From positions 15,001-79,000 of the forward strand of contig NC_065897.1 in the NCBI RefSeq assembly GCF_905147045.1: DNA of 64,000 nt. Direction: 5' to 3'. Positions 1-14,139 of this stretch are shown here, piece by piece. Within the stretch, counting starts at the first letter, position 1. Each line of letters starts with the position of its first letter. A model generated the notes under the pieces. The model searched no databases. It had not been told where the DNA came from and was given only the letters and a program-made list of their open reading frames with translations. A program made the translations under genes and the position numbers. The stretch comes from Nymphalis io (taxonomy: Eukaryota; Arthropoda; Insecta; Lepidoptera; Nymphalidae).

Positions 1-3000
1 CTAACCTAACCTAACCTAACCTAACCTAACCTAACCTAACCTAACCTAACCTAACCTAACCTAACCTAACCTAACCTAACCTAACCTAACCTAACCTAAC
101 CTAACCTAACCTAACCTAACCTAACCTAACTAACCTAACCTAACCTAACCTAACCTAACCTAACCTAACCTAACCTAACCTAACCTAACCTAACCTAACC
201 TAACCTAACCTAACCTAACCTAACCTAACCTAACCTAACCTAACCTAACCTAACCTAACCTAACCTAACCTAACCTAACCTAACCTAACCTAACCTAACC
301 TAACCTAACCTAACCTAACCTAACCTAACCTAACCTAACCTAACCTAACCTAACCTAACCTAACCTAACCTAACCTAACCTAACCTAACCTAACCTAACC
401 TAACCTAACCTAACCTAACCTAACCTAACCTAACCTAACCTAACCTAACCTAACCTAACCTAACCTAACCTAACCTAACCTAACCTAACCTAACCTAACC
501 TAACCTAACCTAACCTAACCTAACCTAACCTAACCTAACCTAACCTAACCTAACCTAACCTAACCTAACCTAACCTAACCTAACCTACCTAACCTAACCT
601 AACCTAACCTAACCTAACCTAACCTAACCTAACCTAACCTAACCTAACCTAACCTAACCTAACCTAACCTAACCTAACCTAACCTAACCTAACCTAACCT
701 AACCTAACCTAACCTAACCTAACCTAACCTAACCTAACCTAACCTAACCTAACCTAACCTAACCTAACCTAACCTAACCTAACCTAACCTAACCTAACCT
801 AACCTAACCTAACCTAACCTAACCTAACCTAACCTAACCTAACCTAACCTAACCTAACCTAACCTAACCTAACCTAACCTAACCTAACCTAACCTAACCT
901 AACCTAACCTAACCTAACCTAACCTAACCTAACCTAACCTAACCTAACCTAACCTAACCTAACCTAACCTAACCTAACCTAACCTAACCTAACCTAACCT
1001 AACCTAACCTAACCTAACCTAACCTAACCTAACCTAACCTAACCTAACCTAACCTAACCTAACCTAACCTAACCTAACCTAACCTAACCTAACCTAACCT
1101 AACCTAACCTAACCTAACCTAACCTAACCTAACCTAACCTAACCTAACCTAACCTAACCTAACCTAACCTAACCTAACCTAACCTAACCTAACCTAACCT
1201 AACCTAACCTAACCTAACCTAACCTAACCTAACCTAACCTAACCTAACCTAACCTAACCTAACCTAACCTAACCTAACCTAACCTAACCTAACCTAACCT
1301 AACCTAACCTAACCTAACCTAACCTAACCTAACCTAACCTAACCTAACCTAACCTAACCTAACCTAACCTAACCTAACCTAACCTAACCTAACCTAACCT
1401 AACCTAACCTAACCTAACCTAACCTAACCTAACCTAACCTAACCTAACCTAACCTAACCTAACCTAACCTAACCTAACCTAACCTAACCTAACCTAACCT
1501 AACCTAACCTAACCTAACCTAACCTAACCTAACCTAACCTAACCTAACCTAACCTAACCTAACCTAACCTAACCTAACCTAACCTAACCTAACCTAACCT
1601 AACCTAACCTAACCTAACCTAACCTAACCTAACCTAACCTAACCTAACCTAACCTAACCTAACCTAACCTAACCTAACCTAACCTAACCTAACCTAACCT
1701 AACCTAACCTAACCTAACCTAACCTAACCTAACCTAACCTAACCTAACCTAACCTAACCTAACCTAACCTAACCTAACCTAACCTAACCTAACCTAACCT
1801 AACCTAACCTAACCTAACCTAACCTAACCTAACCTAACCTAACCTAACCTAACCTAACCTAACCTAACCTAACCTAACCTAACCTAACCTAACCTAACCT
1901 AACCTAACCTAACCTAACCTAACCTAACCTAACCTAACCTAACCTAACCTAACCTAACCTAACCTAACCTAACCTAACCTAACCTAACCTAACCTAACCT
2001 AACCTAACCTAACCTAACCTAACCTAACCTAACCTAACCTAACCTAACCTAACCTAACCTAACCTAACCTAACCTAACCTAACCTAACCTAACCTAACCT
2101 AACCTAACCTAACCTAACCTAACCTAACCTAACCTAACCTAACCTAACCTAACCTAACCTAACCTAACCTAACCTAACCTAACCTAACCTAACCTAACCT
2201 AACCTAACCTAACCTAACCTAACCTAACCTAACCTAACCTAACCTAACCTAACCTAACCTAACCTAACCTAACCTAACCTAACCTAACCTAACCTAACCT
2301 AACCTAACCTAACCTAACCTAACCTAACCTAACCTAACCTAACCTAACCTAACCTAACCTAACCTAACCTAACCTAACCTAACCTAACCTAACCTAACCT
2401 AACCTAACCTAACCTAACCTAACCTAACCTAACCTAACCTAACCTAACCTAACCTAACCTAACCTAACCTAACCTAACCTAACCTAACCTAACCTAACCT
2501 AACCTAACCTAACCTAACCTAACCTAACCTAACCTAACCTAACCTAACCTAACCTAACCTAACCTAACCTAACCTAACCTAACCTAACCTAACCTAACCT
2601 AACCTAACCTAACCTAACCTAACCTAACCTAACCTAACCTAACCTAACCTAACCTAACCTAACCTAACCTAACCTAACCTAACCTAACCTAACCTAACCT
2701 AACCTAACCTAACCTAACCTAACCTAACCTAACCTAACCTAACCTAACCTAACCTAACCTAACCTAACCTAACCTAACCTAACCTAACCTAACCTAACCT
2801 AACCTAACCTAACCTAACCTAACCTAACCTAACCTAACCTAACCTAACCTAACCTAACCTAACCTAACCTAACCTAACCTAACCTAACCTAACCTAACCT
2901 AACCTAACCTAACCTAACCTAACCTAACCTAACCTAACCTAACCTAACCTAACCTAACCTAACCTAACCTAACCTAACCTAACCTAACCTAACCTAACCT

Positions 3001-5893
3001 AACCTAACCTAACCTAACCTAACCTAACCTAACCTAACCTAACCTAACCTAACCTAACCTAACCTAACCTAACCTAACCTAACCTAACCTAACCTAACCT
3101 AACCTAACCTAACCTAACCTAACCTAACCTAACCTAACCTAACCTAACCTAACCTAACCTAACCTAACCTAACCTAACCTAACCTAACCTAACCTAACCT
3201 AACCTAACCTAACCTAACCTAACCTAACCTAACCTAACCTAACCTAACCTAACCTAACCTAACCTAACCTAACCTAACCTAACCTAACCTAACCTAACCT
3301 AACCTAACCTAACCTAACCTAACCTAACCTAACCTAACCTAACCTAACCTAACCTAACCTAACCTAACCTAACCTAACCTAACCTAACCTAACCTAACCT
3401 AACCTAACCTAACCTAACCTAACCTAACCTAACCTAACCTAACCTAACCTAACCTAACCTAACCTAACCTAACCTAACCTAACCTAACCTAACCTAACCT
3501 AACCTAACCTAACCTAACCTAACCTAACCTAACCTAACCTAACCTAACCTAACCTAACCTAACCTAACCTAACCTAACCTAACCTAACCTAACCTAACCT
3601 AACCTAACCTAACCTAACCTAACCTAACCTAACCTAACCTAACCTAACCTAACCTAACCTAACCTAACCTAACCTAACCTAACCTAACCTAACCTAACCT
3701 AACCTAACCTAACCTAACCTAACCTAACCTAACCTAACCTAACCTAACCTAACCTAACCTAACCTAACCTAACCTACCTAACCTAACCTAACCTAACCTA
3801 ACCTAACCTAACCTAACCTAACCTAACCTAACCTAACCTAACCTAACCTAACCTAACCTAACCTAACCTAACCTAACCTAACCTAACCTAACCTAACCTA
3901 ACCTAACTACCTAACCTAACCTAACCTAACCTAACCTAACCTAACCTAACCTAACCTAACCTAACCTAACCTAACCTAACCTAACCTAACCTAACCTAAC
4001 CTAACCTAACCTAACCTAACCTAACCTAACCTAACCTAACCTAACCTAACCTAACCTAACCTAACCTAACCTAACCTAACCTAACCTAACCTAACCTAAC
4101 CTAACCTAACCTAACCTAACCTAACCTAACCTAACCTAACCTAACCTAACCTAACCTAACCTAACCTAACCTAACCTAACCTAACCTAACCTAACCTAAC
4201 CTAACCTAACCTAACCTAACCTAACCTAACCTAACCTAACCTAACCTAACCTAACCTAACCTAACCTAACCTAACCTAACCTAACCTAACTAACCTAACC
4301 TAACCTAACCTAACCTAACCTAACCTAACCTAACCTAACCTAACCTAACCTAACCTAACCTAACCTAACCTAACCTAACCTAACCTAACCTAACCTAACC
4401 TAACCTAACCTAACCTAACCTAACCTAACCTAACCTAACCTAACCTAACCTAACCTAACCTAACCTAACCTAACCTAACCTAACCTAACCTAACCTAACC
4501 TAACCTAACCTAACCTAACCTAACCTAACCTAACCTAACCTAACCTAACCTAACCTAACCTAACTAACCTAACCTAACCTAACCTAACCTAACCTAACCT
4601 AACCTAACCTAACCTAACCTAACCTAACCTAACCTAACCTAACCAACCTAACCTAACCTAACCTAACCTACCTAACCTAACCTAACCTAACCTAACCTAA
4701 CCTAACCTAACCTAACCTAACCTAACCTAACCTAACCTAACCTAACCTAACCTAACCTAACCTAACCTAACCTAACCTAACCTAACCTAACCTAACCTAA
4801 CCTAACCTAACCTAACCTAACCTAACCTAACCTAACCTAACCTAACCTAACCTAACCTAACCTAACCTAACCTAACCTAACCTAACCTAACCTACCTAAC
4901 CTAACCTAACCTAACCTAACCTAACCTAACCTAACCTAACCTAACCTAACCTAACCTAACCTAACCTAACCTAACCTAACCTAACCTAACCTAACCTAAC
5001 CTAACCTAACCTAACCTAACCTAACCTAACCTAACCTAACCTAACCTAACCTAACCTAACCTAACCTAACCTAACCTAACCTAACCTAACCTAACCTAAC
5101 CTAACCTAACCTAACCTAACCTAACCTAACCTAACCTAACCTAACCTAACCTAACCTAACCTAACCTAACCTAACCTAACCTAACCTAACCTAACCTAAC
5201 CTAACCTAACCTAACCTAACCTAACCTAACCTAACCTAACCTAACCTAACCTAACCTAACCTAACCTAACCTAACCTAACCTAACCTAACCTAACCTAAC
5301 CTAACCTAACCTAACCTAACCTAACCTAACCTAACCTAACCTAACCTAACCTAACCTAACCTAACCTAACCTAACCTAACCTAACCTAACCTAACCTAAC
5401 CTAACCTAACCTAACCTAACCTAACCTAACCTAACCTAACCTAACCTAACCTAACCTAACCTAACCTAACCTAACCTAACCTAACCTAACCTAACCTAAC
5501 CTAACCTAACCTAACCTAACCTAACCTAACCTAACCTAACCTAACCTAACCTAACCTAACCTAACCTAACCTAACCTAACCTAACCTAACCTAACCTAAC
5601 CTAACCTAACCTAACCTAACCTAACCTAACCTAACCTAACCTAACCTAACCTAACCTAACCTAACCTAACCTAACCTAACCTAACCTAACCTAACCTAAC
5701 CTAACCTAACCTAACCTAACCTAACCTAACCTAACCTAACCTAACCTAACCTAACCTAACCTAACCTAACCTAACCTAACCTAACCTAACCTAACCTAAC
5801 CTAACCTAACCTAACCTAACCTAACCTAACCTAACCTAACCTAACCTAACCTAACCTAACCTAACCTAACCTAACCTAACCTAACCTAACCTA
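1..5893. repeat. Telomere array, (CCTAA)n
   Basis: Almost pure CCTAA pentamers, the complement of the insect TTAGG telomere repeat. The orientation (C-rich strand reading inward from position 1) is that of a left chromosome end. The array is interrupted by rare four-base units (CTAA or CCTA), for example near 129, 587, 3777, 3908, 4289, 4563, 4671 and 4894, which shift the phase and act as natural landmarks. There is no coding content. Confidence 0.98.
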
Positions 5894-6120
5894 GTACCTT
5901 GGTAACCCTATATACACCGTGAGGTCGGGTGGTATCACGGGATCTACAAACTAATGTTTTTTATTGAGGTTGTCTCCTCTTGGCCCAGCCGGTTAAGGCA
6001 AGGCCCTCGGTCCCACCACGGGCTGCGAGACATGTCCACAACACCCGGACGGGGAAACGAGTTTGAGAGGCGGTGACCTTTTAGTCTGTCCACCCAGCAT
6101 CGATACCGACACTGGGCGAA
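5894..6120 (-). mobile_element. Telomere-embedded LINE 3' fragment, copy 1
   Basis: A GC-rich island inside the CCTAA array; the array resumes at 6121. Positions 5957-6120 clearly align with 6409-6558 of the next insert (shared blocks include TTTTTTATTGAGGTT and AAGGCAAGGCCCTCGGTCCC). It is therefore a piece of the same element family, probably 3' untranslated sequence. No poly(A) tract is visible at either edge. Lepidopteran TRAS/SART LINEs are known to insert specifically in TTAGG repeats; assignment to that group is inference from location and from the link to the R1-clade LINE at 34.6 kb. Confidence 0.7.
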
Positions 6121-6140
6121 CCTAACCTAACCTAACCTAA

Positions 6141-6142
<2 letters not shown>

Positions 6143-6203
<61 letters not shown>

Positions 6204-6848
6204 CGAGGAGGAAAGGCATTTACGCCTGCCGCCCGGACACGACCGGGACGGGTATGCGGGACTCACGGGGCAGAAGGCCATCGTCCTACCCACTAAAACC
6301 TCCTCGTTTCCTTCTCACCGCATGGTGGCGGGGTTACGGGAACGCGTTAGCACACCACCGCGACCCCACCTGCGGCCGTCGCTTTGGGTGAGCGACCCAC
6401 CTGTTGTTTTTTATTGAGGTTTTCTCCTCTCGACCCGGCCGGTGAAGGCAAGGCCCTCGGTCCCACCACAGGCTGGCGCCTGGATGGGGAAACGAGTTCG
6501 AGAAGGCGGTGACCGAAGTCTGTCCGCCCAGCATCGACACCGAAACTGGACGAACCCGCCTCTCCCTCCTCCTCTACTCCTCTACTCCTGTCTCCGGCAG
6601 CCCGAAAGGACTCCAGAGACCAACTCCTCCTCTCTCCGGCGGCCCAAAAGGACCCCGGAGTCCTCCTATTTGCCACGAAGCCGCTCGCTGGTCCACTCTG
6701 CGCAACAGAGAAGTCCCAGGAGCGGCCCGCGACACTTCCGCCGCGTCAGTCTCAGCCGCGATCGACAAGCATTCCGGAAAAACATCGGATTGCTGGTCGA
6801 CCCCGTTGCCCAGGGTGCACCACGTGGAGGTGACTGACATGCACCCCA
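6143..6848 (-). mobile_element. Telomere-embedded LINE 3' fragment, copy 2, with poly(A)
   Basis: Starts with 61 T (6143-6203), an antisense poly(A) tail, directly after CCTAA units (6121-6142), and ends where CCTAA resumes at about 6848. This is a 5'-truncated minus-strand retrotransposon inserted in telomere repeat. The 70 bases next to the tail (6204-6275) closely match 34624-34700, the 3' end of the R1-clade LINE in this window, so the same family supplied both. Open frames here are short and overlap on both strands, as expected from GC-rich untranslated DNA; I do not call a gene. Confidence 0.8.
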
Positions 6849-6984
6849 ACCTAACCTAACCTAACCTAACCTAACCTAACCTAACCTAACCTAACCTAAC
6901 CTAACCTAACCTAACCTAACCTAACCTAACCTAACCTAACCTAACCTAACCTAACCTAACCTAACCTAACCTAACCTAACCTAA
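6849..6984. repeat. Proximal telomere repeat remnant, (CCTAA)n
   Basis: About 27 CCTAA units between the LINE fragment and the CCTG block, in the same orientation and phase style as the main array. This shows that the LINE fragments sit inside telomere repeat rather than beside it. Confidence 0.97.
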
Positions 6985-9300
<2,316 letters not shown>

Positions 9301-9460
9301 TTAATACACTCAATTTTAAATAATGAATTTAAGTTAACAGTTTTAACGCAACATCATTTTAACTTATTAAATTATAAAACAATTTTTAAGAATTATTTAA
9401 ACATTACTTAGAATTTTAGAATGTAAAACTAATAATAAAACATTTAAAAAACTGCAGTCA
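9301..9460. repeat. Direct repeat, left copy (flanks RTE LINE)
   Basis: Matches 11209-11366 in the same orientation with scattered differences (shared TTTAAGAATTATTTAAACA, GAATTTTAGAAT). The RTE copy lies between the two. Confidence 0.75.
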
Positions 9461-9474
9461 CTTAATTAATACAA

Positions 9475-11169
9475 TCAATCAATCAATCAACAGCCAATCG
9501 TTGTCCACTGCTGAACATAGGCCTCTCCCAAGGTGCGCCAAAGCTCCCTGTCCTCCGCCTTCCGCATCCAGTTGGTGCCCGCCACCTTCTTAAGGTCGTC
9601 GGTCCACCTGGCTGGAGGGCGCCCTACGCTGCGCTTGCCGATTCGCGGTCTCCACTCTAGGACTCGTCTGCTCCAACGGCCATCGGTCCTACGACATACG
9701 TGACCAGCCCACTGCCACTTCAGCCTGCTAATTTTGCAAGCTATGTCGGTGACTCCGGTTCTTTTCCGGATAATCTCATTTCTGATCTTATCCTTCAAAG
9801 ATACTCCGAGCATAGCTCGCTCCATAGCACGCTGAGCGACTTTGAATTTGTGGACTAGTCCCGCAGTTAGTGTCCACGTTTCGGCACCGTATGTCATGGC
9901 AGGTAAGACGCATTGGCTGAAGACTTTCGTCTTCAAACATTGCGGTATAGACGACTTGAGGACTTGACGAAGGTTGCCAAATGCTGCCCATCCCAAGCGA
10001 ATTCTTCGATCGGCTTCCTTCTCGAAGTTGTTCCTACCGACTTGTATTATCTGTCCTAGGTAGGTATATTCACTAACAACTTCGAGAGGTTTCCCCTCGA
10101 CGTATATCGGTCCCGGCACGACATGCCTATTGAACATGACCTTGGTCTTGTCCAAGTTCATACCGAGATCGACACCCCGGGAAGACTCGCCTAGACTACG
10201 CAGCATTTCGGTGAGTTGTTCCAGCGACTCTGCTATGATGACGATATCGTCGGCAAATCGAAGGTGTGAGATGTACTCGCCGTTTACATTGACTCCATAC
10301 CTAGTCCAATCCAGCGTTTTGAAAACGTCTTCCAACGCGTTGGTGAACAGTTTCGGGGATATTACATCCCCCTGTCTCACCCCTCTGCGCAGTTGGATCG
10401 CCTTCGTCTTACAGTCCTGGATGTGGACAGTCATTGTAGCGGCGTTGTACAGACATCTCAGTACCTCGATATATCTCCAATCGATATGACATCTCAGCAA
10501 TGAGTCGAGCACTGCCCAGGTTTCGATGGAGTCGAAGGCTTTCTCGTAGTCCACATATGCCATATACAGCGGCTGATTGTACTCTTCGGTCTTCTGCACA
10601 ATCTGCCGAACAGTATGGATGTGGTCCACGGTGCTGTAGCCTGATCGAAAGCCGGCTTGCTCTGGGGGCTGGAACTCGTCAAGTCGTCTGGCGAGACGGT
10701 TCGTGACGACTCTAGAGAACAGCTTATACACGTGACTCAGGAGGGAGATTGGTCTGTAGTTTTTCAAGAGGGTTTTATCACCTTTCTTGAAAAACAGTAC
10801 CACCTCACTCCCGCTCCACGTTTCCGGGGTCTTGCCATGTTGGATGACGGAATTAAAGAGGCTTGCTAGCTCTTTCAGGACCGGAGTCCCGCCTGCCTTA
10901 AGCAACTCTGTTGTGATTCCGTCATCTCCCGGAGCTTTGTTGTTTTTAAGCTGTTCTAGAGCCGCCCTAATCTCTCCTTGGTCAACGACCGGGAGCTCCT
11001 CGGACTAATGGCGCATAAGAGGGGCGCGCTGGTCATCAATACTGATTCCCACGGGTTTATCCGATCTTGAAGAGAACAACTGCCCATAAAACCTCTCTAC
11101 TTCTCCGACAATCTCAGGCCTAGAGGTAACGACCCCACCATTTTCAGTTTTAAGTTTTGTCAGACGCTC
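9475..11169 (-). mobile_element. RTE-type LINE, 5'-truncated, RT largely intact
   Basis: Minus-strand reverse transcriptase frame running from about 11004 to 9487. The RT motifs are visible: NYRPISLL, AGFRSGYST, the first catalytic aspartate block YVDYEKAFD, RQGDVISP, and FADD in the second. A C-terminal segment contains WAGHVCRR and ends in QQWTTIG. The 3' end is an ATTG-type tetranucleotide repeat (AATCAATCAATCAA on plus), typical of RTE elements. An in-frame stop (TAG, 11005-11007) replaces the Tyr codon present in the copy at 56.7 kb. Homology stops at about 11169, so the endonuclease is missing. The RT is probably dead as a transposon but is the best preserved copy of this family here. 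Confidence 0.88.
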
Positions 11170-11208
11170 ACTTTAAAATAATGAATATTTAATATACATA
11201 TAAAATAT

Positions 11209-11366
11209 AATTAATACACTCACTTTAAAATAATGAAATTAAAGTTAACAATTTTATTGCAACACAATTTTAATTTATTAAATTATGAAACAATTTTTAA
11301 GAATTATTTAAACACTGCTTAGAATTTTAGAATATAAAACTCATAATAAAAACATTTTAAAACGGC
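11209..11366. repeat. Direct repeat, right copy (flanks RTE LINE)
   Basis: Counterpart of 9301-9460. A shorter sub-repeat (CTCACTTTAAAATAATGAA) occurs at the LINE truncation point (about 11167) and again at about 11219. Confidence 0.75.
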
Positions 11367-11369
11367 AAA

Positions 11370-12090
11370 CAAATTTAGCACGCTGAGCGTAAAAAATGAA
11401 AACTATTTCTTTTGATGTTACAGAAATTCATAAACAAAAATAACCATTGTTACTTATAAATTGTAAGTTTAATTGTAGCAATTTTTTTGTTAATTTAGAA
11501 CGTAAAATTAATAAGCAAAACATCTTTATAAACAACTAACGGTGTTAACGGAATATGCCGTTTTATGATATCTAGAATAATGCAACTTATTTACTTAAAT
11601 GTAATCAAAATAACTAAACAATGATGTGTTACTTTTTATAAATCTAGATAATAGTTTTACAATTGAATTTTTAATTTAAAGATTAACTTTTTAACAAATA
11701 AGGAGTAATTGTTCGTCTCTTAAAAGACTACTCAACCATTACACCTTCTTTTTAATATTACTTAGTCAAATCATACATTTTAATCATAACATTACTTAGT
11801 AAAATAAACTTGTAAATTAATTTAGTAATATTAACATAATTTAGATTTAGGAAAAAGTTTTATGATTTTACGTCGACAAATATAACTTCAAAATTAAAAA
11901 AACCGGGATAACATCACTTGCGGGCTCGCAAGGCGGGGGCGGCTAGTGTAGAACATTCTTCCCGACTGTACTGGCCGTCGTCGTGTTTGGACTCTACTAC
12001 CATTTACCATACTACCACTACTACTATTTACCATCAGGTGGAGTAGTCATTTGTCTTCCCGGCAAATATAAAAAAAAATATTCCATTATT
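11370..12090. other. AT-rich non-coding DNA
   Basis: No gene seen. A GC-richer patch at about 11920-12065 ends in ACCATCAGGTGGAGTAG followed by an A-tract, resembling the tail of a SINE-like repeat. Confidence 0.5.
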
Positions 12091-12099
12091 GCTATGTGT

Positions 12100-12388
12100 A
12101 CCACTTTATTGATAATCTCAATATGACTCTCAATTCCTCTTCTTCTTTCTCCAGACCCTCTTCCCAGTTCAGCTGGGGTCGGGTCTCCTTATACGTCTGC
12201 GTCAGAGAGCTCTGTTCTGGCTTGTCGCTGTACTCAGATTCTCTTTCTGGGCCTCTTTTTGCATGTTTGACCACCAGGTTGCGGGCGGTCGCCTTCTTCC
12301 CCGCGGTAAGTCCGGGATATTTAAGGCTTTCTTGATGAGATGGTCATCGTCATGTCTCAGGATATGGCCGTACCAGCGCAGTCGACCT
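12100..12388 (-). mobile_element. LINE 3' fragment (C-terminal RT tail)
   Basis: Minus-strand translation from about 12388 gives RLRWYGHILR followed by a basic stretch and PPATWW, the usual C-terminal tail of endonuclease-RT type LINEs. The tail then frameshifts and stops. Only the last 90 or so codons and part of the 3' UTR remain. The clade cannot be fixed from this. Confidence 0.7.
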
Positions 12389-12590
12389 ATTCAATAAAAC
12401 TGAGAGACTTCAAAATACTATTATTCGATTTATATATGGATTAGGCAAATATGACCATGTTTCACAATTTCGTTCTCATCTAAATTGGTTACCCATTCGA
12501 CTTCACCAGAATATGTACATCCTCTCTATTCTATACTGTGTGTTGTTTCACCCTTTTACTCCTCCTTCATCACTTGATATGCATTAGAAG
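12389..12590 (+). mobile_element. LINE RT C-terminal fragment
   Basis: Plus-strand translation reads LQNTIIRFIYGLGKYDHVS, then LNWLPIRLHQNMYILSILY. The same conserved block occurs at 40.1-40.3 kb (IRFIFGLLKFDHISEF; THILSLLYCILFHP). It is a 5'-truncated piece of a Jockey/CR1-like LINE, lying beside an unrelated LINE tail in opposite orientation. Confidence 0.7.
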
Positions 12591-12599
12591 ATGACAATG

Positions 12600-14130
12600 A
12601 CGACGACGACTCAGTGCTTTTATTTATGTGGTCTGTGTTTTGTTGCGCGATTCTATGGTACTCGGAAATCGAATCAGTTCCAGATGATATCAGATTAATA
12701 TTAATAAATATTTGTGTTTATCGCATATATTATGTATTGGTTTATTTTTGTTATTGATAATAACACGGTTAAATAAGCAAATATTTGTTTATTAATAGAT
12801 ATGTTGCAGTTCCGAATTTGAAAATCAGTGAAATGAACTTTCCTTCATACTTTTTTCGGGCTTATGACTGACTGCGTAATAGCGATGTTTTTCTATTTAT
12901 TTACCTTTATAGAATACAAAATGAGTAATGCCGGTATTTAAAAGTTCATTTCTTCGTATATACATTTCTTTTAACTGTTGTCGAAAGAGTAATTACTCGT
13001 ATCTCTTTTGATCCAATTTGACTTTTAAAAATATCTGAAAAATGCCTGAACAGCCCTTGTCTTTTTTGCCTTCAGTTGAATTTATCGAAAATTACGCTCG
13101 TATTGGGACGAGACAATTCTTCATTGTATTTAACACAAACATTAATCTAACTAAAAATCATTCTTTAAAATTACATTTAATGAATATTAACACTTGCCCT
13201 ATATACCTCATTTCCTTGAAATGTTCAATACAATATGTACATTATTTTACACACATCATAAATTATTATATACATCTACCTAAACAAGAAAAAATACATG
13301 AGTTACGAAAAACACCTAAAATTTAGGAAAAAAAAGCGAGTTATTAAATTACAAAGCTAACAACGCGACCGCGAAAACATAACACACAAATAAAATAGAT
13401 CATAAAAATAATAGCAATTTCTAAAATGACACCCAAGGTCAAACAACCGATACCAGTAAAAATATCATAATATCCTTAACGGTTAAAATATCTAGATATC
13501 CGTAGTCAGAGAAACTAAACTTTGTTTCTCTGTCTACGTAGATATAGAATATCCGATATTTTAAAAAATATCAACAGATAACCTAAACGTGAGTCGTATT
13601 TATGAATCGTTCTGAAACCGATTATATTTTTATTAAATCAAATACAATATAGAAATATGTAATTATTAAATATTAGACTTGCGCAAACTATATCATTAAG
13701 AAGAAAAAAGAGATATCACATATATATTTTATATCTCGCTCAGAGCCAGAACAGGACGAAGTAAACAAATTAAGAAGCTATTTGTTATTGAGCTAGGTGA
13801 TAGTGTTACCAGACGTCACATAATAAAAAACCATATTACAAATATACTCAAAAATAGCTGTGATGCAATTATTGTACTATAATTGCCAAATTTATACTTT
13901 TTAATTTAAATAAGACAATTATGTGTACCAATATTTTTCAGAGAAATTTAAAAATACTTGTTGTATTATATGTTCGGCGGCTCGACTACTGCGATTATTA
14001 GATACTAAAAGATGAATTCTAATAAAAACTTATTTAAAAAATATAAAAAACTTTAATATTTATACTTCAATATAAACTATCGATATGTCGTTCAAAAATA
14101 TTACATAATTATAATAAATATAAGTAACAT
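12600..14130. other. AT-rich non-coding DNA
   Basis: No supported gene. A 94-codon frame at 13042-13326 is low-complexity and matches nothing I recognise. It contains the inverted repeat listed separately. Confidence 0.5.
13485..13562. repeat. Short inverted repeat (MITE-like hairpin)
   Basis: Left arm 13485-13515 and right arm 13524-13562 are imperfect inverted copies. The inner 15 bp (CGTAGTCAGAGAAAC against GTTTCTCTGTCTACG) pair with one mismatch, and the outer arms both begin AAAATATC when read outward. Confidence 0.65.
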
Positions 14131-14139
14131 AATTATAAT

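Noticed and set aside
6442..6849. Overlapping GC-rich frames on both strands in the telomeric insert
   Set aside because: High GC lowers stop frequency; the sequence aligns as LINE 3' UTR.
13042..13326. 94-codon frame
   Set aside because: AT-rich, no motif, no splice or neighbour support.
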